Positions 1 to 9,020 of a stretch of 64,000 bases of DNA are shown here, one piece after another. The stretch covers positions 3,547,501-3,611,500 of the forward strand of contig NZ_CP053562.1 in the NCBI RefSeq assembly GCF_002085925.2. Direction: 5' to 3'. Each line of letters begins with the position of its first letter. Position 1 is the first letter of the stretch. The notes under the pieces were generated by a model. The model was not told where the DNA came from. It worked only from the letters and a program-made list of their open reading frames with translations, and did not search any database. Source of the stretch: Thioclava electrotropha (GTDB lineage: Bacteria; Pseudomonadota; Alphaproteobacteria; Rhodobacterales; Rhodobacteraceae). Made by a program: the position numbers and the translations under genes.

Positions 1-82
1 CGCCACGGCGAGCGCCCCTTCCAGAGCCTCGTTGACGGAAACGCTTGCATGGCGACCGCCATTGCGCAAATAAATAATAGAA

Positions 83-97
83 ATCTTCAATATAGAT
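83..97. promoter_or_regulatory. Candidate LysR-type binding site
   Basis: ATCT-N7-AGAT fits the ATC-N9-GAT shape used by many LysR regulators. It lies 7 bp upstream of the LysR start, in an AT-rich stretch, so autoregulation is the likely role (inference). The first 70 bases to its left may hold the start of a divergent minus-strand gene, since several start codons face outward there, but too little is present to choose a frame. Confidence 0.45.
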
Positions 98-104
98 CTA
101 GGCT

Positions 105-1061
105 ATGGTCAAGCCCTACGAACAACGTTTCCCCTGGCATCTCGACTGGAACCTTCTGCGCACTTTCATGGTGGTGGTGGAGCAGCGGGGCATCTCCCGG
201 GCGGCCTATCTTCTGGGGCTTAAACAGCCCACGATTTCGGCCGCGCTCAAGCGGCTGGAGGAACGCACCGGCCACGAGCTGATCATCCGAAAACCCAATG
301 AATTCAAGGTCACTAGGGCGGGCAACCTGCTCTATCAGGAATGCGCCAAGATCTTCGGCGCGGTGTCGCAGATCCCCTCCCTGCTGGAGACCGGCGCGGA
401 GGAGCTGCGCGGCCATATCGCGATCACGACGACCTCGCATGTGATCTCGGATCACTACGATGCGGTGCTGCATGATTTCGCCACCGAACATTCGAAGGTG
501 ACCTTCTCGATGACGGTGGCCGAGAGCGAGGAAGTGGTGAACCGGGTGCAACAGAATCGGGCGAGCCTGGGGATTTGCCTGCTTCACAAGACGCCCGAAA
601 ACCTCCGCGCGCAGGTGCTCTACCGCGAGTATTTCGGATTGTTCTGCGGCACGCGCCATCCCCTTTTTGACCGCGAGGACATCACCCTCGCCGAAATCGA
701 AGGCGAGACCTCGGTGTCGTTCCAGACCGAGACCGAGGACGGCCCGCTTCACCCGGTTTCGCTGCTGCGTGCGCGGGCCAAGCTCGCCCCGAGCTGGCGC
801 GGGGTGTCTTCGAACCTGCACGAACTGCGCCGGATGATCGTGGCCGGCATCGGGATCGGGGCGCTGCCGCTGCATGTCGCGCATCGCGACGTCGAGTCGG
901 GTCGGCTACGCCAGTTGCCGCCCTATGACGGGTTGCCGATGGTGAATATCTACCTGCTCACCAATCGGCAGCGAAAGCAGTCGAGCGCGGAAGCCGCCTT
1001 CCTCGCGGCCTGCGAAAAAATGATGGCCGAGAGCGACCTGAAAGAGCGGACGTATTACTGA
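105..1061 (+). CDS. LysR-family transcriptional regulator
   Basis: 318 residues, normal for the family. Residues about 14-73 form the winged helix-turn-helix, with the typical S-x-A-A...L...QPTISxxLKRLEE pattern. The rest is the periplasmic-binding-protein-like effector domain that senses a small molecule; the hydrophobic GIGIGALPLHVA segment near residue 250 is typical. The gene stands alone, with an AT-rich LysR-like site just upstream. Its target is probably whatever lies to the left of the window. The ligand cannot be told from sequence. The Shine-Dalgarno signal before the ATG is weak. Confidence 0.93.
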   Translation: MVKPYEQRFPWHLDWNLLRTFMVVVEQRGISRAAYLLGLKQPTISAALKRLEERTGHELIIRKPNEFKVTRAGNLLYQECAKIFGAVSQIPSLLETGAEELRGHIAITTTSHVISDHYDAVLHDFATEHSKVTFSMTVAESEEVVNRVQQNRASLGICLLHKTPENLRAQVLYREYFGLFCGTRHPLFDREDITLAEIEGETSVSFQTETEDGPLHPVSLLRARAKLAPSWRGVSSNLHELRRMIVAGIGIGALPLHVAHRDVESGRLRQLPPYDGLPMVNIYLLTNRQRKQSSAEAAFLAACEKMMAESDLKERTYY

Positions 1062-1070
1062 GAGCACCGC

Positions 1071-1655
1071 TCAGAAAGTCGGCGGGGTCGCGGCCGAGAC
1101 CACCACGCAACGCGCCTTGGCCACGTTCCGGAACCGGTGCGGCAGGCGGCTGTCGAACAGGTAGGCATCGCCCGCGCGCAACAGCTCGGTGGTCTCGCCC
1201 ACCGTCAGCAGCAACTCGCCCTCGATGACGAAACCGCCCTCCTCGCCCTCATGGGCATAGGCCTCCGCCCCGGTATCGGCGCCGGGCTCATAGGTCTCGT
1301 AGAGCAGCAGAATGTTGGTCTGCCCTGACTTGCCCGCCCGCTTGAGCGAAAGCGCATCGAGCGCCGCACCGCCCGAGCGGTAGATCCGGCCCGGGTTGAT
1401 CTCGGTGAGCTCGGAATGCCGGAAGACGAACTTGCCGGGCTCGGAGGGCGTATCGCTGTCGAAGAACTCCGCGAGCGTCGTCTCGAGGATTTCGAGGATC
1501 TTGCGCAGCGAGGTGATCGAGGGAGAAGTCTTGTTACGCTCGATTAGCGAGACCAGCCCATTGGTCACGCCCGACCGCTGCGCCAGCTCGCGCTGCGACA
1601 ATCCCTTGTCCTCGCGGATCGCCCGAAGCCGTCCGCCCACGTCGAATTCGCTCAC
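1071..1655 (-). CDS. XRE-cupin transcriptional regulator (PuuR-like)
   Basis: 194 residues. Residues about 8-64 are an XRE/lambda-Cro helix-turn-helix (LRAIREDKGLSQRELAQRSG...SLIERNKTSPS). Residues about 105-190 are a cupin barrel that would bind a small effector. This architecture is that of PuuR, the repressor of putrescine and GABA catabolism. The gene is divergent from gabT-gabD across a 158-bp spacer holding an inverted repeat, so it very likely controls that operon. Effector identity (putrescine, GABA or other) is inference. Its 3' end faces the LysR gene, 10 bp away. Confidence 0.9.
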   Translation of the reverse strand: MSEFDVGGRLRAIREDKGLSQRELAQRSGVTNGLVSLIERNKTSPSITSLRKILEILETTLAEFFDSDTPSEPGKFVFRHSELTEINPGRIYRSGGAALDALSLKRAGKSGQTNILLLYETYEPGADTGAEAYAHEGEEGGFVIEGELLLTVGETTELLRAGDAYLFDSRLPHRFRNVAKARCVVVSAATPPTF

Positions 1656-1728
1656 CGCAAGCCTCCTGTCCTGTGCCTGTTCTAGAGTGCGGCCGGGCGG
1701 ATTTCCAGCGCGCGCACCTTCGCCATGC

Positions 1729-1766
1729 GTTTAACAAACTAAACATTGCACAGTTATCCGTTAAAC
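1729..1766. promoter_or_regulatory. Putative operator of the XRE-cupin regulator / gabTD
   Basis: Bases 1729-1744 read GTTTAACAAACTAAAC, an inverted repeat GTTTA-N6-TAAAC. A further GTTAAAC lies at 1760-1766 and is the reverse complement of the GTTTAAC at 1729-1735. The pair sits in the divergent spacer, about 50-85 bp before gabT. Position and symmetry suggest a two-site operator; binding is inferred. Confidence 0.5.
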
Positions 1767-1813
1767 ACTAGCGTCACATCATTCCGTGATTCTCCAGCCC
1801 CTGAGGAGTGCCC

Positions 1814-3088
1814 ATGTCCAGCAATGCCGACCTCGAAACCCGCCGCGCCGCCGCCCTTGCCCGGGGCGTGGGTGTGCAGACCCAGAACTTCGCCGTCTCC
1901 GCCGAGAACGCCACCGTCACCGATGCCGATGGCCGCGAACTGATCGATTTCGCCGCCGGGATCGCGGTGGTGAACACCGGCCACCGCCACCCGAAAGTCA
2001 TCGAGGCGGTGAAAGCCCAGCTCGACGCCTTCACCCATACCTGCCATCAGGTGATGCCCTACGAGCCCTATGTGCGCCTCGCCGAGCGGCTCAACGAAAA
2101 GGTGCCGGGCGATTTCGACAAGAAGTCGATCTTCGTCACCACCGGCGCGGAGTCGGTCGAGAACGCGATCAAGATTGCTCGCGCCTACACGGGCCGTAAC
2201 GCGGTCATCGCGTTCAGCGGCGGATTCCACGGCCGGACCTTCATGACGATGACGCTCACCGGCAAGGTCGCGCCCTACAAGGCGGGCTTCGGTGCGATGA
2301 TGCCCGACGTGTTCCACGTCCCCTTCCCGAACGCGCTGCATGGCGTGTCGACCGAGGACAGCTTCGCCGCGATGGAGAGCCTGTTCAAAACCGACCTCGA
2401 CCCCACGCGCCTCGCCGCGGTGATCTTCGAGCCCGTACAGGGCGAAGGCGGCTTCAACCCGGCGCCGCATGATTTCGTGAAACGCCTGCGCGCCTTCTGC
2501 GACGAGCATGGCATCGTGATGATCGCCGACGAGGTGCAGACCGGCTTCGCGCGCACCGGCACGCTGTTCGCCATGGACGCCTACGACGTGGCGGCCGACG
2601 TCACCACGATGGCGAAAGGTCTGGGCGGCGGTCTTCCGATCGCGGCAGTGACCGGTCGCGCCGAAATCATGGACGCGGCGAACCCGGGCGGTCTGGGCGG
2701 CACCTATGGCGGCAACCCGCTGGGTATCGCTGCCGGGAACGCGGTGCTCGACGTGATCGAGGAAGAAGACCTCTGCGCCCGCGCCAACGAGCTCGGCTCG
2801 CGTCTCAAGCAGCGTCTGGAGGCGATCCGCGCCAACATGCCGGAGATCGCCGAGATCCGCGGCCCCGGCTTCATGGTCGCGGTCGAGCTGATGACGGACG
2901 GCAAACCCGATGCAGCGCTGACCCAGCGTATCCGTGTCGAAGCGCTCAACCGCGGTCTGCTGCTGCTGACCTGCGGCGTCTATGGCAACGTGATCCGCTT
3001 CCTCGCGCCGATCACCATTCCCGACGACCAGATGGCCAAGGCGCTCGACATCCTCGAAGAGGCGATGACCGCCGCGAAGGAGGGCTGA
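1814..3088 (+). CDS. gabT: 4-aminobutyrate--2-oxoglutarate transaminase
   Basis: 425-residue class III PLP aminotransferase. It transfers the amino group of GABA to 2-oxoglutarate, giving succinate semialdehyde and glutamate. Seen: the IADEVQTGFARTG motif containing the PLP-ring Asp, and the Schiff-base Lys at about residue 268 in MAKGLGGGLP. I chose the ATG at 1814 because GAGGAG ends 5 bp before it; a GTG six bases earlier is inside that ribosome site. The stop is one base short of the gabD start, so the two are one operon. Related ornithine and 5-aminovalerate transaminases look similar, but the gabD partner favours GABA. Confidence 0.93.
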   Translation: MSSNADLETRRAAALARGVGVQTQNFAVSAENATVTDADGRELIDFAAGIAVVNTGHRHPKVIEAVKAQLDAFTHTCHQVMPYEPYVRLAERLNEKVPGDFDKKSIFVTTGAESVENAIKIARAYTGRNAVIAFSGGFHGRTFMTMTLTGKVAPYKAGFGAMMPDVFHVPFPNALHGVSTEDSFAAMESLFKTDLDPTRLAAVIFEPVQGEGGFNPAPHDFVKRLRAFCDEHGIVMIADEVQTGFARTGTLFAMDAYDVAADVTTMAKGLGGGLPIAAVTGRAEIMDAANPGGLGGTYGGNPLGIAAGNAVLDVIEEEDLCARANELGSRLKQRLEAIRANMPEIAEIRGPGFMVAVELMTDGKPDAALTQRIRVEALNRGLLLLTCGVYGNVIRFLAPITIPDDQMAKALDILEEAMTAAKEG

Positions 3089-3089
3089 T

Positions 3090-4544
3090 ATGCTCAAGCT
3101 GAACGACCCGAGCCTGCTGGAGACCCGCGCCTATGTGAATGGCGAGTGGATCGAGGGCGCAAAGCGCTTCGCCGTGCAGGATCCTGCGACCGGCGAGACC
3201 GTCGCCGAGGTGACCGATCTCGACGTGGACGCCACGCGCGCCGCGATCGAGGCCGCCCATGCCGCGAAACCGGACTGGGCCGCGCTCACCGGCAAGGAGC
3301 GCGCGGGCTACCTGCGCCGCTTCCACGACCTGATGATGGAAAATCAGGACGACCTCGCCGCGATCCTGACCGCCGAGATGGGCAAGCCGCTGGCCGAGGC
3401 CAAGGGAGAGATCGCCTATGGCGCAAGCTTCCTCGAATGGTTCGCCGAAGAGGCCAAGCGCGTCTATGGCGACGTGATCCCCGGCCACCAGCGCGACAAG
3501 CGCATCCTCGTGATCCGTCAGCCCGTGGGCGTGGTGGGCTCGATCACGCCGTGGAACTTCCCCAACGCGATGATCGCGCGCAAGCTGGCCCCGGCGCTGG
3601 CAGCGGGCTGCACCTTCGTCGGACGCCCCTCCGAACTGACGCCGCTCTCGGCCCTCGCGATGGCCGTGCTGGCCGAGCGCGCGGGCATCCCGGCGGGTGT
3701 CTTCAACATCATCCCCGGCGTCGATGCGGCGGGCATGGGCGAAGAGCTCTGCGCCAATCCCAAGGTCGCCAAAATCACCTTCACGGGCTCGACCCGCGTG
3801 GGCAAGATCCTGATGCGCCAAGGGGCGGAGACGGTGAAGAAGATCAGCCTGGAGCTGGGCGGCAACGCGCCCTTCCTCGTCTTCGACGATGCCGATCTCG
3901 ATGCTGCGGTCGACGGTGCGATGATCGCGAAGTTCCGCAATAACGGGCAGACCTGCGTCTGCGCGAACCGGATCTACGTGCAGGCCGGGGTCTATGACAC
4001 CTTCGCCGAGAAGCTGACCGCGCGGCTTGCGACCCTGCGCCCCGGCAACGGCTTCGAGCCGGGCGTGACCACCGGGCCGCTCATCAACGCGGACGCGCTG
4101 GCCAAGGTCGAGGCGCATATCTCCGACGCGACCGAAAAGGGCGCGCAGGTCGCTGCGGGCGGGCATCGCTCGAACCTCGGGCGCACCTTCTTCGAGCCGA
4201 CGCTGCTGACGGGTGTGACGCAGCAGATGCGGGTCGCGCGCGAGGAGACCTTCGGGCCGCTCGCCCCGCTGATCCGCTTCGAGACCGAGGCCGAGGCGAT
4301 CGAGATGGCCAACGCGACCGAGTTCGGGCTGGCGGGATATTTCTACGCCAACGACCTCGCCCGCGTCTGGCGTGTGGCCGAAGCGATGGAGACCGGGATC
4401 GTCGGCGTGAACACCGGGCTGATCTCGACCGAAGTGGCCCCGTTCGGCGGCATCAAGCAATCCGGTGTCGGCCGCGAAGGCTCGAAATACGGGATCGAGG
4501 ATTTCACCGAGCTGAAATACATGTGCCTCGGCGGGATCGAGTAA
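3090..4544 (+). CDS. gabD: Succinate-semialdehyde dehydrogenase (NAD(P)+)
   Basis: 484-residue aldehyde dehydrogenase that oxidises succinate semialdehyde to succinate, feeding the TCA cycle. The catalytic Cys is near residue 289 in NNGQTCVCANR and the general-base Glu near 255 in LELGGN, matching the spacing of known GabD enzymes. The Rossmann segment PWNFPNAM is near residue 155. A strong AGGAGG precedes the ATG, which follows gabT after one base. A strong intrinsic terminator follows the stop. Confidence 0.94.
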   Translation: MLKLNDPSLLETRAYVNGEWIEGAKRFAVQDPATGETVAEVTDLDVDATRAAIEAAHAAKPDWAALTGKERAGYLRRFHDLMMENQDDLAAILTAEMGKPLAEAKGEIAYGASFLEWFAEEAKRVYGDVIPGHQRDKRILVIRQPVGVVGSITPWNFPNAMIARKLAPALAAGCTFVGRPSELTPLSALAMAVLAERAGIPAGVFNIIPGVDAAGMGEELCANPKVAKITFTGSTRVGKILMRQGAETVKKISLELGGNAPFLVFDDADLDAAVDGAMIAKFRNNGQTCVCANRIYVQAGVYDTFAEKLTARLATLRPGNGFEPGVTTGPLINADALAKVEAHISDATEKGAQVAAGGHRSNLGRTFFEPTLLTGVTQQMRVAREETFGPLAPLIRFETEAEAIEMANATEFGLAGYFYANDLARVWRVAEAMETGIVGVNTGLISTEVAPFGGIKQSGVGREGSKYGIEDFTELKYMCLGGIE

Positions 4545-4575
4545 GCGCTGACCCCGAGAGATCAGGGCGAGAATA

Positions 4576-4612
4576 GAGAAGCGGCGGGCTTTCCCGCCGC
4601 TTCTTTCATTTT
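4576..4612 (+). terminator. Intrinsic terminator of gabTD
   Basis: An 11-bp G+C-rich stem (GAAGCGGCGGG with its complement) around a CTTT loop, followed by a T-rich run. It ends the gabT-gabD transcript. Confidence 0.9.
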
Positions 4613-4624
4613 TAGAGGCCTGAA

Positions 4625-4800
4625 GAGCGGCTGCGCCCGGAGCGCGCCGAAGGCGCAGGGCGCGCGCCGGCCCGTCCCGACGGGCTGGCGCATTGGTGAC
4701 CGCGCGCGACGCTCATTCGATGGAGGGGCGTGGCTGGCATAAAGCGCCTGCCGTCCAAGGTCGCGATGCGCCAGCCCACGGGCCGCCGCGCGCCCTGCTT
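4625..4800 (-). repeat. Dispersed repeat family II, copy 3 (diverged, reverse orientation)
   Basis: Fills most of the 298-bp gap between gabD and ccmH. Read on the + strand it carries GGCGCATTGG and, 42 bases on, ATAAAGCGCC followed by a GC-rich palindromic tail. This matches the reverse complement of the copies at 10703-10860 and 56169-56330, where the same two words are about 40 bases apart. It begins just after the gabD terminator. The long + strand reading frame that starts here runs antisense to ccmFH and is not a gene. Confidence 0.55.
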
Positions 4801-4842
4801 TTCCGTCTGGATGGAAGGCTCGAGCGAGGGCAGGAAAGCCCC

Positions 4843-5319
4843 CTACTCGCCCATCAGCTCATTCAGCCGCTTGCGTTCGTCGTCAGAGAGATCGGGCTGA
4901 GCCGGGCCCTCGGACGCGGCACGGCGCGAGCGGACATAGAAGAACCCGCCGATCAATGCGACGATCAAAGCCCCGGGGCCGAGATACCACAGCAGCAGGT
5001 TCGCCCCGCGCTTCTCCGGCTCGAACAGGACATATTCGCCATAGCGGGCAGTGATGTAGTCGATCACCTGGCTATTGGTGTCGCCCGCCTGCAAACGCTC
5101 GCGCACCAGCAGCCGCAGATCCCGCGATACTTCGGCATTGGAGTCGTCGATATTCTCACCCTGACAGACCGGGCAGCGCAGTACTCTGGAGATTTCGCGC
5201 GCCCGCGCCTCGAGCGCCGGGTCCTTCAGGATCTCGTCGGGCTGCACCGCAAGCGCAGGCCCGATCGAGAGGAGCGCCGAAAGCATCAACGCCAAGGCAA
5301 AGAAGTTTTTCCTGAGCAT
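4843..5319 (-). CDS. ccmH: Cytochrome c-type biogenesis protein CcmH
   Basis: 158 residues. An N-terminal signal or anchor (residues 1-25) is followed by the LRCPVCQ motif near residue 48, whose two Cys keep apocytochrome c haem-site thiols reduced in the periplasm. A transmembrane helix lies near residues 108-130 with a short charged tail. This is the short CcmH form. It starts three bases after the ccmF stop, so both are co-transcribed. Its 3' end faces gabD. The other ccm genes are not in this window. Confidence 0.95.
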   Translation of the reverse strand: MLRKNFFALALMLSALLSIGPALAVQPDEILKDPALEARAREISRVLRCPVCQGENIDDSNAEVSRDLRLLVRERLQAGDTNSQVIDYITARYGEYVLFEPEKRGANLLLWYLGPGALIVALIGGFFYVRSRRAASEGPAQPDLSDDERKRLNELMGE

Positions 5320-5322
5320 CGT

Positions 5323-7290
5323 TTACTCCGCCGGAGACGCTTGCGACGGGGCGGCGCGCGATTTGCGCGCCCCCGCTGCCACACGGTAGCGGCGATCCGA
5401 CAGGCTCAGCAGCCCGCCCAACGCCATGATGATCGCGCCCGCCCAGATCCAGTCCGCGAAGGGCTTGATATAGGTGCGCACCGCGTAGCCGCCCTGATCC
5501 TGCGGATCGCCGAGCACGAGGTAGATATCGCCCAGCGGCGTGGTGTGGATCGCGGCTTCGGTCGTCGGCATCCGCTGCACCGGATAGACGCGCTTCTCGG
5601 GATGCATGGTGCCGATCAGCTTGCCGTCCTTCTCGACCGTCATCGTGCCGGTGGAGGAGGTGTAGTTCGGACCTTTGACCTGTTCGACCTTCTGAAGCGT
5701 GATCTGGTAGCCGTCCACGGTGAAGGGCTCGCCGATCTTGGCGACGCGGATATCCTCGATCTGGCCCGCGGTCAGAAGACCGATCCCGATGAAGGTGATG
5801 CCGAGGCCCGCATGGGCGGTGGCCTTGCCCCAATCGGCGCGCGGCAGGCGCTTGAGGCGTCCGAAATTGCGCGCCGACCGCTGCCACAGCTCGGTCATGG
5901 CCCCGAAGACCAGCCAGCTGCCCAGGAACACCGCGACGAGGGCGAGCAGCGAATTGCCGCTCTCGACAGCCCAGGCGAGGCCGCCCACGGCCAGCGCCAG
6001 CACGAATGCCGGGATCAGCGGCTTCACCACGCGACCGAGACGCGCGCGTTTCCACGGCATCATCGCGCCGATCGGCAGGATCAGGGCGAGGATCACCATG
6101 AACGGGGTGAAGGCCTGATCGAAGAACGGCGCACCGACCGACAGCTTGCGGCCGAAGAACATCTCCGCGACCAGCGGCCAGACCGTGCCCACGAAGACCA
6201 CGAGCGCCGCGACGGCCAGCAGGATGTTGTTGATCACCAGCGCGGTTTCCCGCGACAGCATCGAGAACACGCCCTTGGCCTGCATCGAGGTCGCGCGGAA
6301 CGCATAGAGCGTCAGCGCCCCGCCCACGAAGAGCGCGAGAATGCCGAGGATGAAGATGCCGCGCTGCGGGTCGGAGGCGAAGCTATGCACCGAGGTGATC
6401 ACGCCCGAACGCACGATGAAGGTGCCGATCAGCGAGAAACCGAAGGCCATGATCGACAGAAGGATGGTCCACGACTTCAGCGCCTCGCGCTTCTCGACCA
6501 CGATGGCCGAGTGCAGCAGCGCGGCGGCCAAGAGCCACGGCATGAAGGAGGCGTTCTCCACCGGGTCCCAGAACCAGAAACCACCCCAGCCAAGCTCGTA
6601 ATAGGCCCACCACGAGCCCAGCGCGATGCCGATGGTCAGGAAGATCCAGGCCGCCAGCGTCCACGGCCGCACCCAGCGCGCCCAGGTCGCGTCGACCCGG
6701 CCCTCGATCAGCGCCGCCACCGCGAAGGAGAACGACATCGAGAGACCGACATAACCGAGATAGAGGAAGGGCGGGTGGAAAGCCAAGCCCGGGTCTTGCA
6801 GCAGCGGGTTCATCCCCTCGCCGTTGAACGGCGGCTCTGCGAGACGCAGGAACGGGTTGGAGGTGAAGATGATGAAGCCGAGGAAGGCCACGCCGATCCA
6901 GGCCTGAACGCTCAGCACGCGGGCGCGCAGTCGCGGCGGCAGAGCGCCACCGAACACGGCCGCCGCCGCCCCGAAGAGCGACAGGATCAACACCCACAGA
7001 AGCATCGAGCCTTCGTGATTCCCCCACACGCCGGTGATCTTGTAGAGCATCGGCTTGTCGGTATGGGAGTTCGCCCAGACCAGCTTCAGCGAGAAGTCCG
7101 ACACGACGAAGGCGTGGGTCAGCGCCGCGAAGCTCACCGCGATGAGCAAAAACTGCGCTGTCGCTGCGGGTTCGCCGACCGCCATCCAGCCGCGCCAGCC
7201 TTTTTGCGCGCCGACGATGGGCACGATGGCCTGCACGATGGCCACCGCAAAGGCGAGAATCAGGGCAAAATGCCCGAGTTCGTTGATCAT
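5323..7290 (-). CDS. ccmF: Haem lyase CcmF/NrfE family protein
   Basis: 655-residue polytopic membrane protein. It is the haem-ligation core of System I cytochrome c maturation and works with CcmH at the periplasmic face. The tryptophan-rich WWD-type motif WGGFWFWDPVENASFMPW is present near residue 230, and there are many hydrophobic helices plus a large periplasmic domain near the C-terminus. The start is the ATG at 7290, preceded by AGGAG; longer frames upstream lack a ribosome site and have a non-membrane N-terminus. First gene of a ccmF-ccmH pair. Confidence 0.95.
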   Translation of the reverse strand: MINELGHFALILAFAVAIVQAIVPIVGAQKGWRGWMAVGEPAATAQFLLIAVSFAALTHAFVVSDFSLKLVWANSHTDKPMLYKITGVWGNHEGSMLLWVLILSLFGAAAAVFGGALPPRLRARVLSVQAWIGVAFLGFIIFTSNPFLRLAEPPFNGEGMNPLLQDPGLAFHPPFLYLGYVGLSMSFSFAVAALIEGRVDATWARWVRPWTLAAWIFLTIGIALGSWWAYYELGWGGFWFWDPVENASFMPWLLAAALLHSAIVVEKREALKSWTILLSIMAFGFSLIGTFIVRSGVITSVHSFASDPQRGIFILGILALFVGGALTLYAFRATSMQAKGVFSMLSRETALVINNILLAVAALVVFVGTVWPLVAEMFFGRKLSVGAPFFDQAFTPFMVILALILPIGAMMPWKRARLGRVVKPLIPAFVLALAVGGLAWAVESGNSLLALVAVFLGSWLVFGAMTELWQRSARNFGRLKRLPRADWGKATAHAGLGITFIGIGLLTAGQIEDIRVAKIGEPFTVDGYQITLQKVEQVKGPNYTSSTGTMTVEKDGKLIGTMHPEKRVYPVQRMPTTEAAIHTTPLGDIYLVLGDPQDQGGYAVRTYIKPFADWIWAGAIIMALGGLLSLSDRRYRVAAGARKSRAAPSQASPAE

Positions 7291-7457
7291 GGGACTCCTC
7301 CTGTCGCGGGGCGAGAGCATAGAGATATACGGCCTTCGGGCCAAGGAGGATGCGCGCCGATGTCGCAACTTTCCGACAGCCACTCACGGGGGCGTGAATG
7401 GCACAGCCCATTCTCAAGGTCTAAGCAAGGCGCGTGAGACCAAGAGGGATGCTGAAA

Positions 7458-7865
7458 ATGCGTGCGATCGTGATCGGGCCGCTGCTGGCCTTGGGGCTTG
7501 TGGCAGGATGCCAGTCGGAGCCGGGCGACCCTCTCGAGGCGATTGCGCCGAACGCGATCTGGGAAGTGGTGTCGATCGACGGCAAGCCCCTGCCCGACGG
7601 CGTCGAGGTCACGCTGACCCATCCCGAAAAGGGCCTGATCGCGGGCAAGGCGGGCTGCAATCACTATAACGGCCGGATCTCGGAAAAGGACGGTCGGGTG
7701 CGCGTCGGCGAACTGGCCGGGACGCGCATGATGTGCCCCGAGCCCGCAATGGGCGTCGAGAAGGCCTTCCACTCGGCAATGGCCCGCGTCGATACGGTGA
7801 AACTGTCGCAGGACCGGCTGGAGCTGATCTCGCAGGGCGACACGGTGATCGAAGCCACGCAATAA
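7458..7865 (+). CDS. META/HslJ-domain lipoprotein
   Basis: 135 residues. The N-terminus is a lipoprotein signal with lipobox LVAGC near residue 18. The remainder is one META domain, the HslJ-type fold (IWEVVSIDG...KAGCNHYNGRISEKDG...TRMMCPEP...). Such proteins are outer-membrane or periplasmic and of poorly known function. I use the ATG at 7458, with GAGGG nine bases before it; upstream ATGs at 7434 and 7449 are less well placed. Divergent from ccmF and 40 bp before the rhomboid gene. Confidence 0.85.
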   Translation: MRAIVIGPLLALGLVAGCQSEPGDPLEAIAPNAIWEVVSIDGKPLPDGVEVTLTHPEKGLIAGKAGCNHYNGRISEKDGRVRVGELAGTRMMCPEPAMGVEKAFHSAMARVDTVKLSQDRLELISQGDTVIEATQ

Positions 7866-7905
7866 GCGCCTTGACCGACGGTGCGGAGCGTGGCCCTCTC
7901 GGGCG

Positions 7906-8634
7906 ATGTTCCCGATCCGCGATCACAACCCCTCTTACAGCACCCCATGGGTCACATGGACCCTGATCGCGATCAATATCGTGGTCTATGTCTTCACCGC
8001 GCCCTGGGGCGGCGATATGCGGGAACTCTGGCTCAACAACGCGCTCTGGCCTGCTGCAGTGACCCATGGCGTCGCGTGGCACGGGCTTTTCACCCATATG
8101 TTCCTGCATGCCGGCATCCTGCATCTGGCGGGCAACATGCTGTTTCTCTGGGTTTTCGGCGACAATCTCGAAGACCGGATGGGGCGCGTTCTCTTCCTGA
8201 TCTTCTATCTCGCCTGCGGGCTGGCCGCCGCCTTCGCGCAGATCGCCGCGAACCCGAATGCGACTGTGCCGATGGTGGGCGCCTCGGGGGCGATTGCAGG
8301 CGTGATGGGGGGCTATCTGCTGCTCTATCCGAAAGCGCGGATCGACGTGCTGTTCTACTTCCTCGTCTTCTTCAAGATCTGGGCCACGCCTGCTTGGCTG
8401 GTGCTGGGCCTGTGGTTCGGGATCCAGCTATTCAACGAGCTGACCTCCGGCGCGTCGGGCGGCGTCGCCCACATGGCCCATATCGGAGGCTTCGTGGCGG
8501 GCGCGCTTCTAACGCTGCCGCTGTGGTATCGCCTTGGCGGGCCGCTCTTCTGGCGGCTCACCCATGGCCACCCGCCCTTCCCCGAGGCGCGCGAGCGCCA
8601 GACCAACATTCCCACAGTCACACGGAGACGCTGA
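7906..8634 (+). CDS. Rhomboid-family intramembrane serine protease
   Basis: 242 residues with about six or seven transmembrane helices. The catalytic Ser is at about residue 127 in GASGAIAG and the catalytic His near 192 in AHIGGF; the HxxGNM-type motif (LHLAGNMLFLWVFG) is near residue 75. These place it in the S54 family, which cleaves membrane proteins within the bilayer. Substrate unknown. The stop overlaps the start of the next gene by one base (TGATG), so the two are translated together. Confidence 0.95.
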   Translation: MFPIRDHNPSYSTPWVTWTLIAINIVVYVFTAPWGGDMRELWLNNALWPAAVTHGVAWHGLFTHMFLHAGILHLAGNMLFLWVFGDNLEDRMGRVLFLIFYLACGLAAAFAQIAANPNATVPMVGASGAIAGVMGGYLLLYPKARIDVLFYFLVFFKIWATPAWLVLGLWFGIQLFNELTSGASGGVAHMAHIGGFVAGALLTLPLWYRLGGPLFWRLTHGHPPFPEARERQTNIPTVTRRR

Positions 8635-9020
8635 TGCTGCCCGAAATCCAGTCGCCCCACCGCCTGACCTGCCATTGCGGCGCGGTGGAGATGGAGGTGA
8701 CGCTCTCCGACGGGCTGAACACCAAACGGCGTTGCGATTGCTCTTTCTGCCGTCGGCGCGGGGCAGTGGCGGTCTCTGCCCCGCTCTCGGGCATCCGCAT
8801 CGTGAAGGGCGAGGACAATCTGACGCTCTACCAATTCGGCACGATGACCGCGAAGCATTACTTCTGCAAAACCTGCGGCATCTACACCCATCACCAGCGC
8901 CGCTCGAACCCGAACCAATACGGCGTGAACGCCGCCTGTCTTGCAGGGGTGAACCCGCGCGATCTGGACCCGGTGCCGTGGAATGATGGCGTCAATCACC
9001 CGACCGATCGCGCCGACTGA
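8634..9020 (+). CDS. GFA-family (CENP-V/glutathione-dependent formaldehyde-activating-like) protein
   Basis: 128 residues. Cys pairs at residues 13/15 (CHC), 34/36/39 (CDCSFC) and FCKTCGIYTHH near residue 80 are the zinc ligands of the GFA/Mss4-like fold. Most members are not proven formaldehyde-activating enzymes, so the reaction is open. It is translationally coupled to the rhomboid gene. Its last 25 bases overlap the end of the convergent GMC gene. Confidence 0.85.
   Translation: MLPEIQSPHRLTCHCGAVEMEVTLSDGLNTKRRCDCSFCRRRGAVAVSAPLSGIRIVKGEDNLTLYQFGTMTAKHYFCKTCGIYTHHQRRSNPNQYGVNAACLAGVNPRDLDPVPWNDGVNHPTDRAD

Noticed and set aside
1..69. Possible start of a divergent minus-strand gene at the left edge.
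   Set aside because: Three different start codons in two frames are possible and fewer than 25 codons are present, so no frame can be supported.
4693..7437. A 914-codon + strand frame opposite ccmH and ccmF.
   Set aside because: Its translation is Arg/His/Gln-rich with no known domain, and it is antisense to two well-identified genes.
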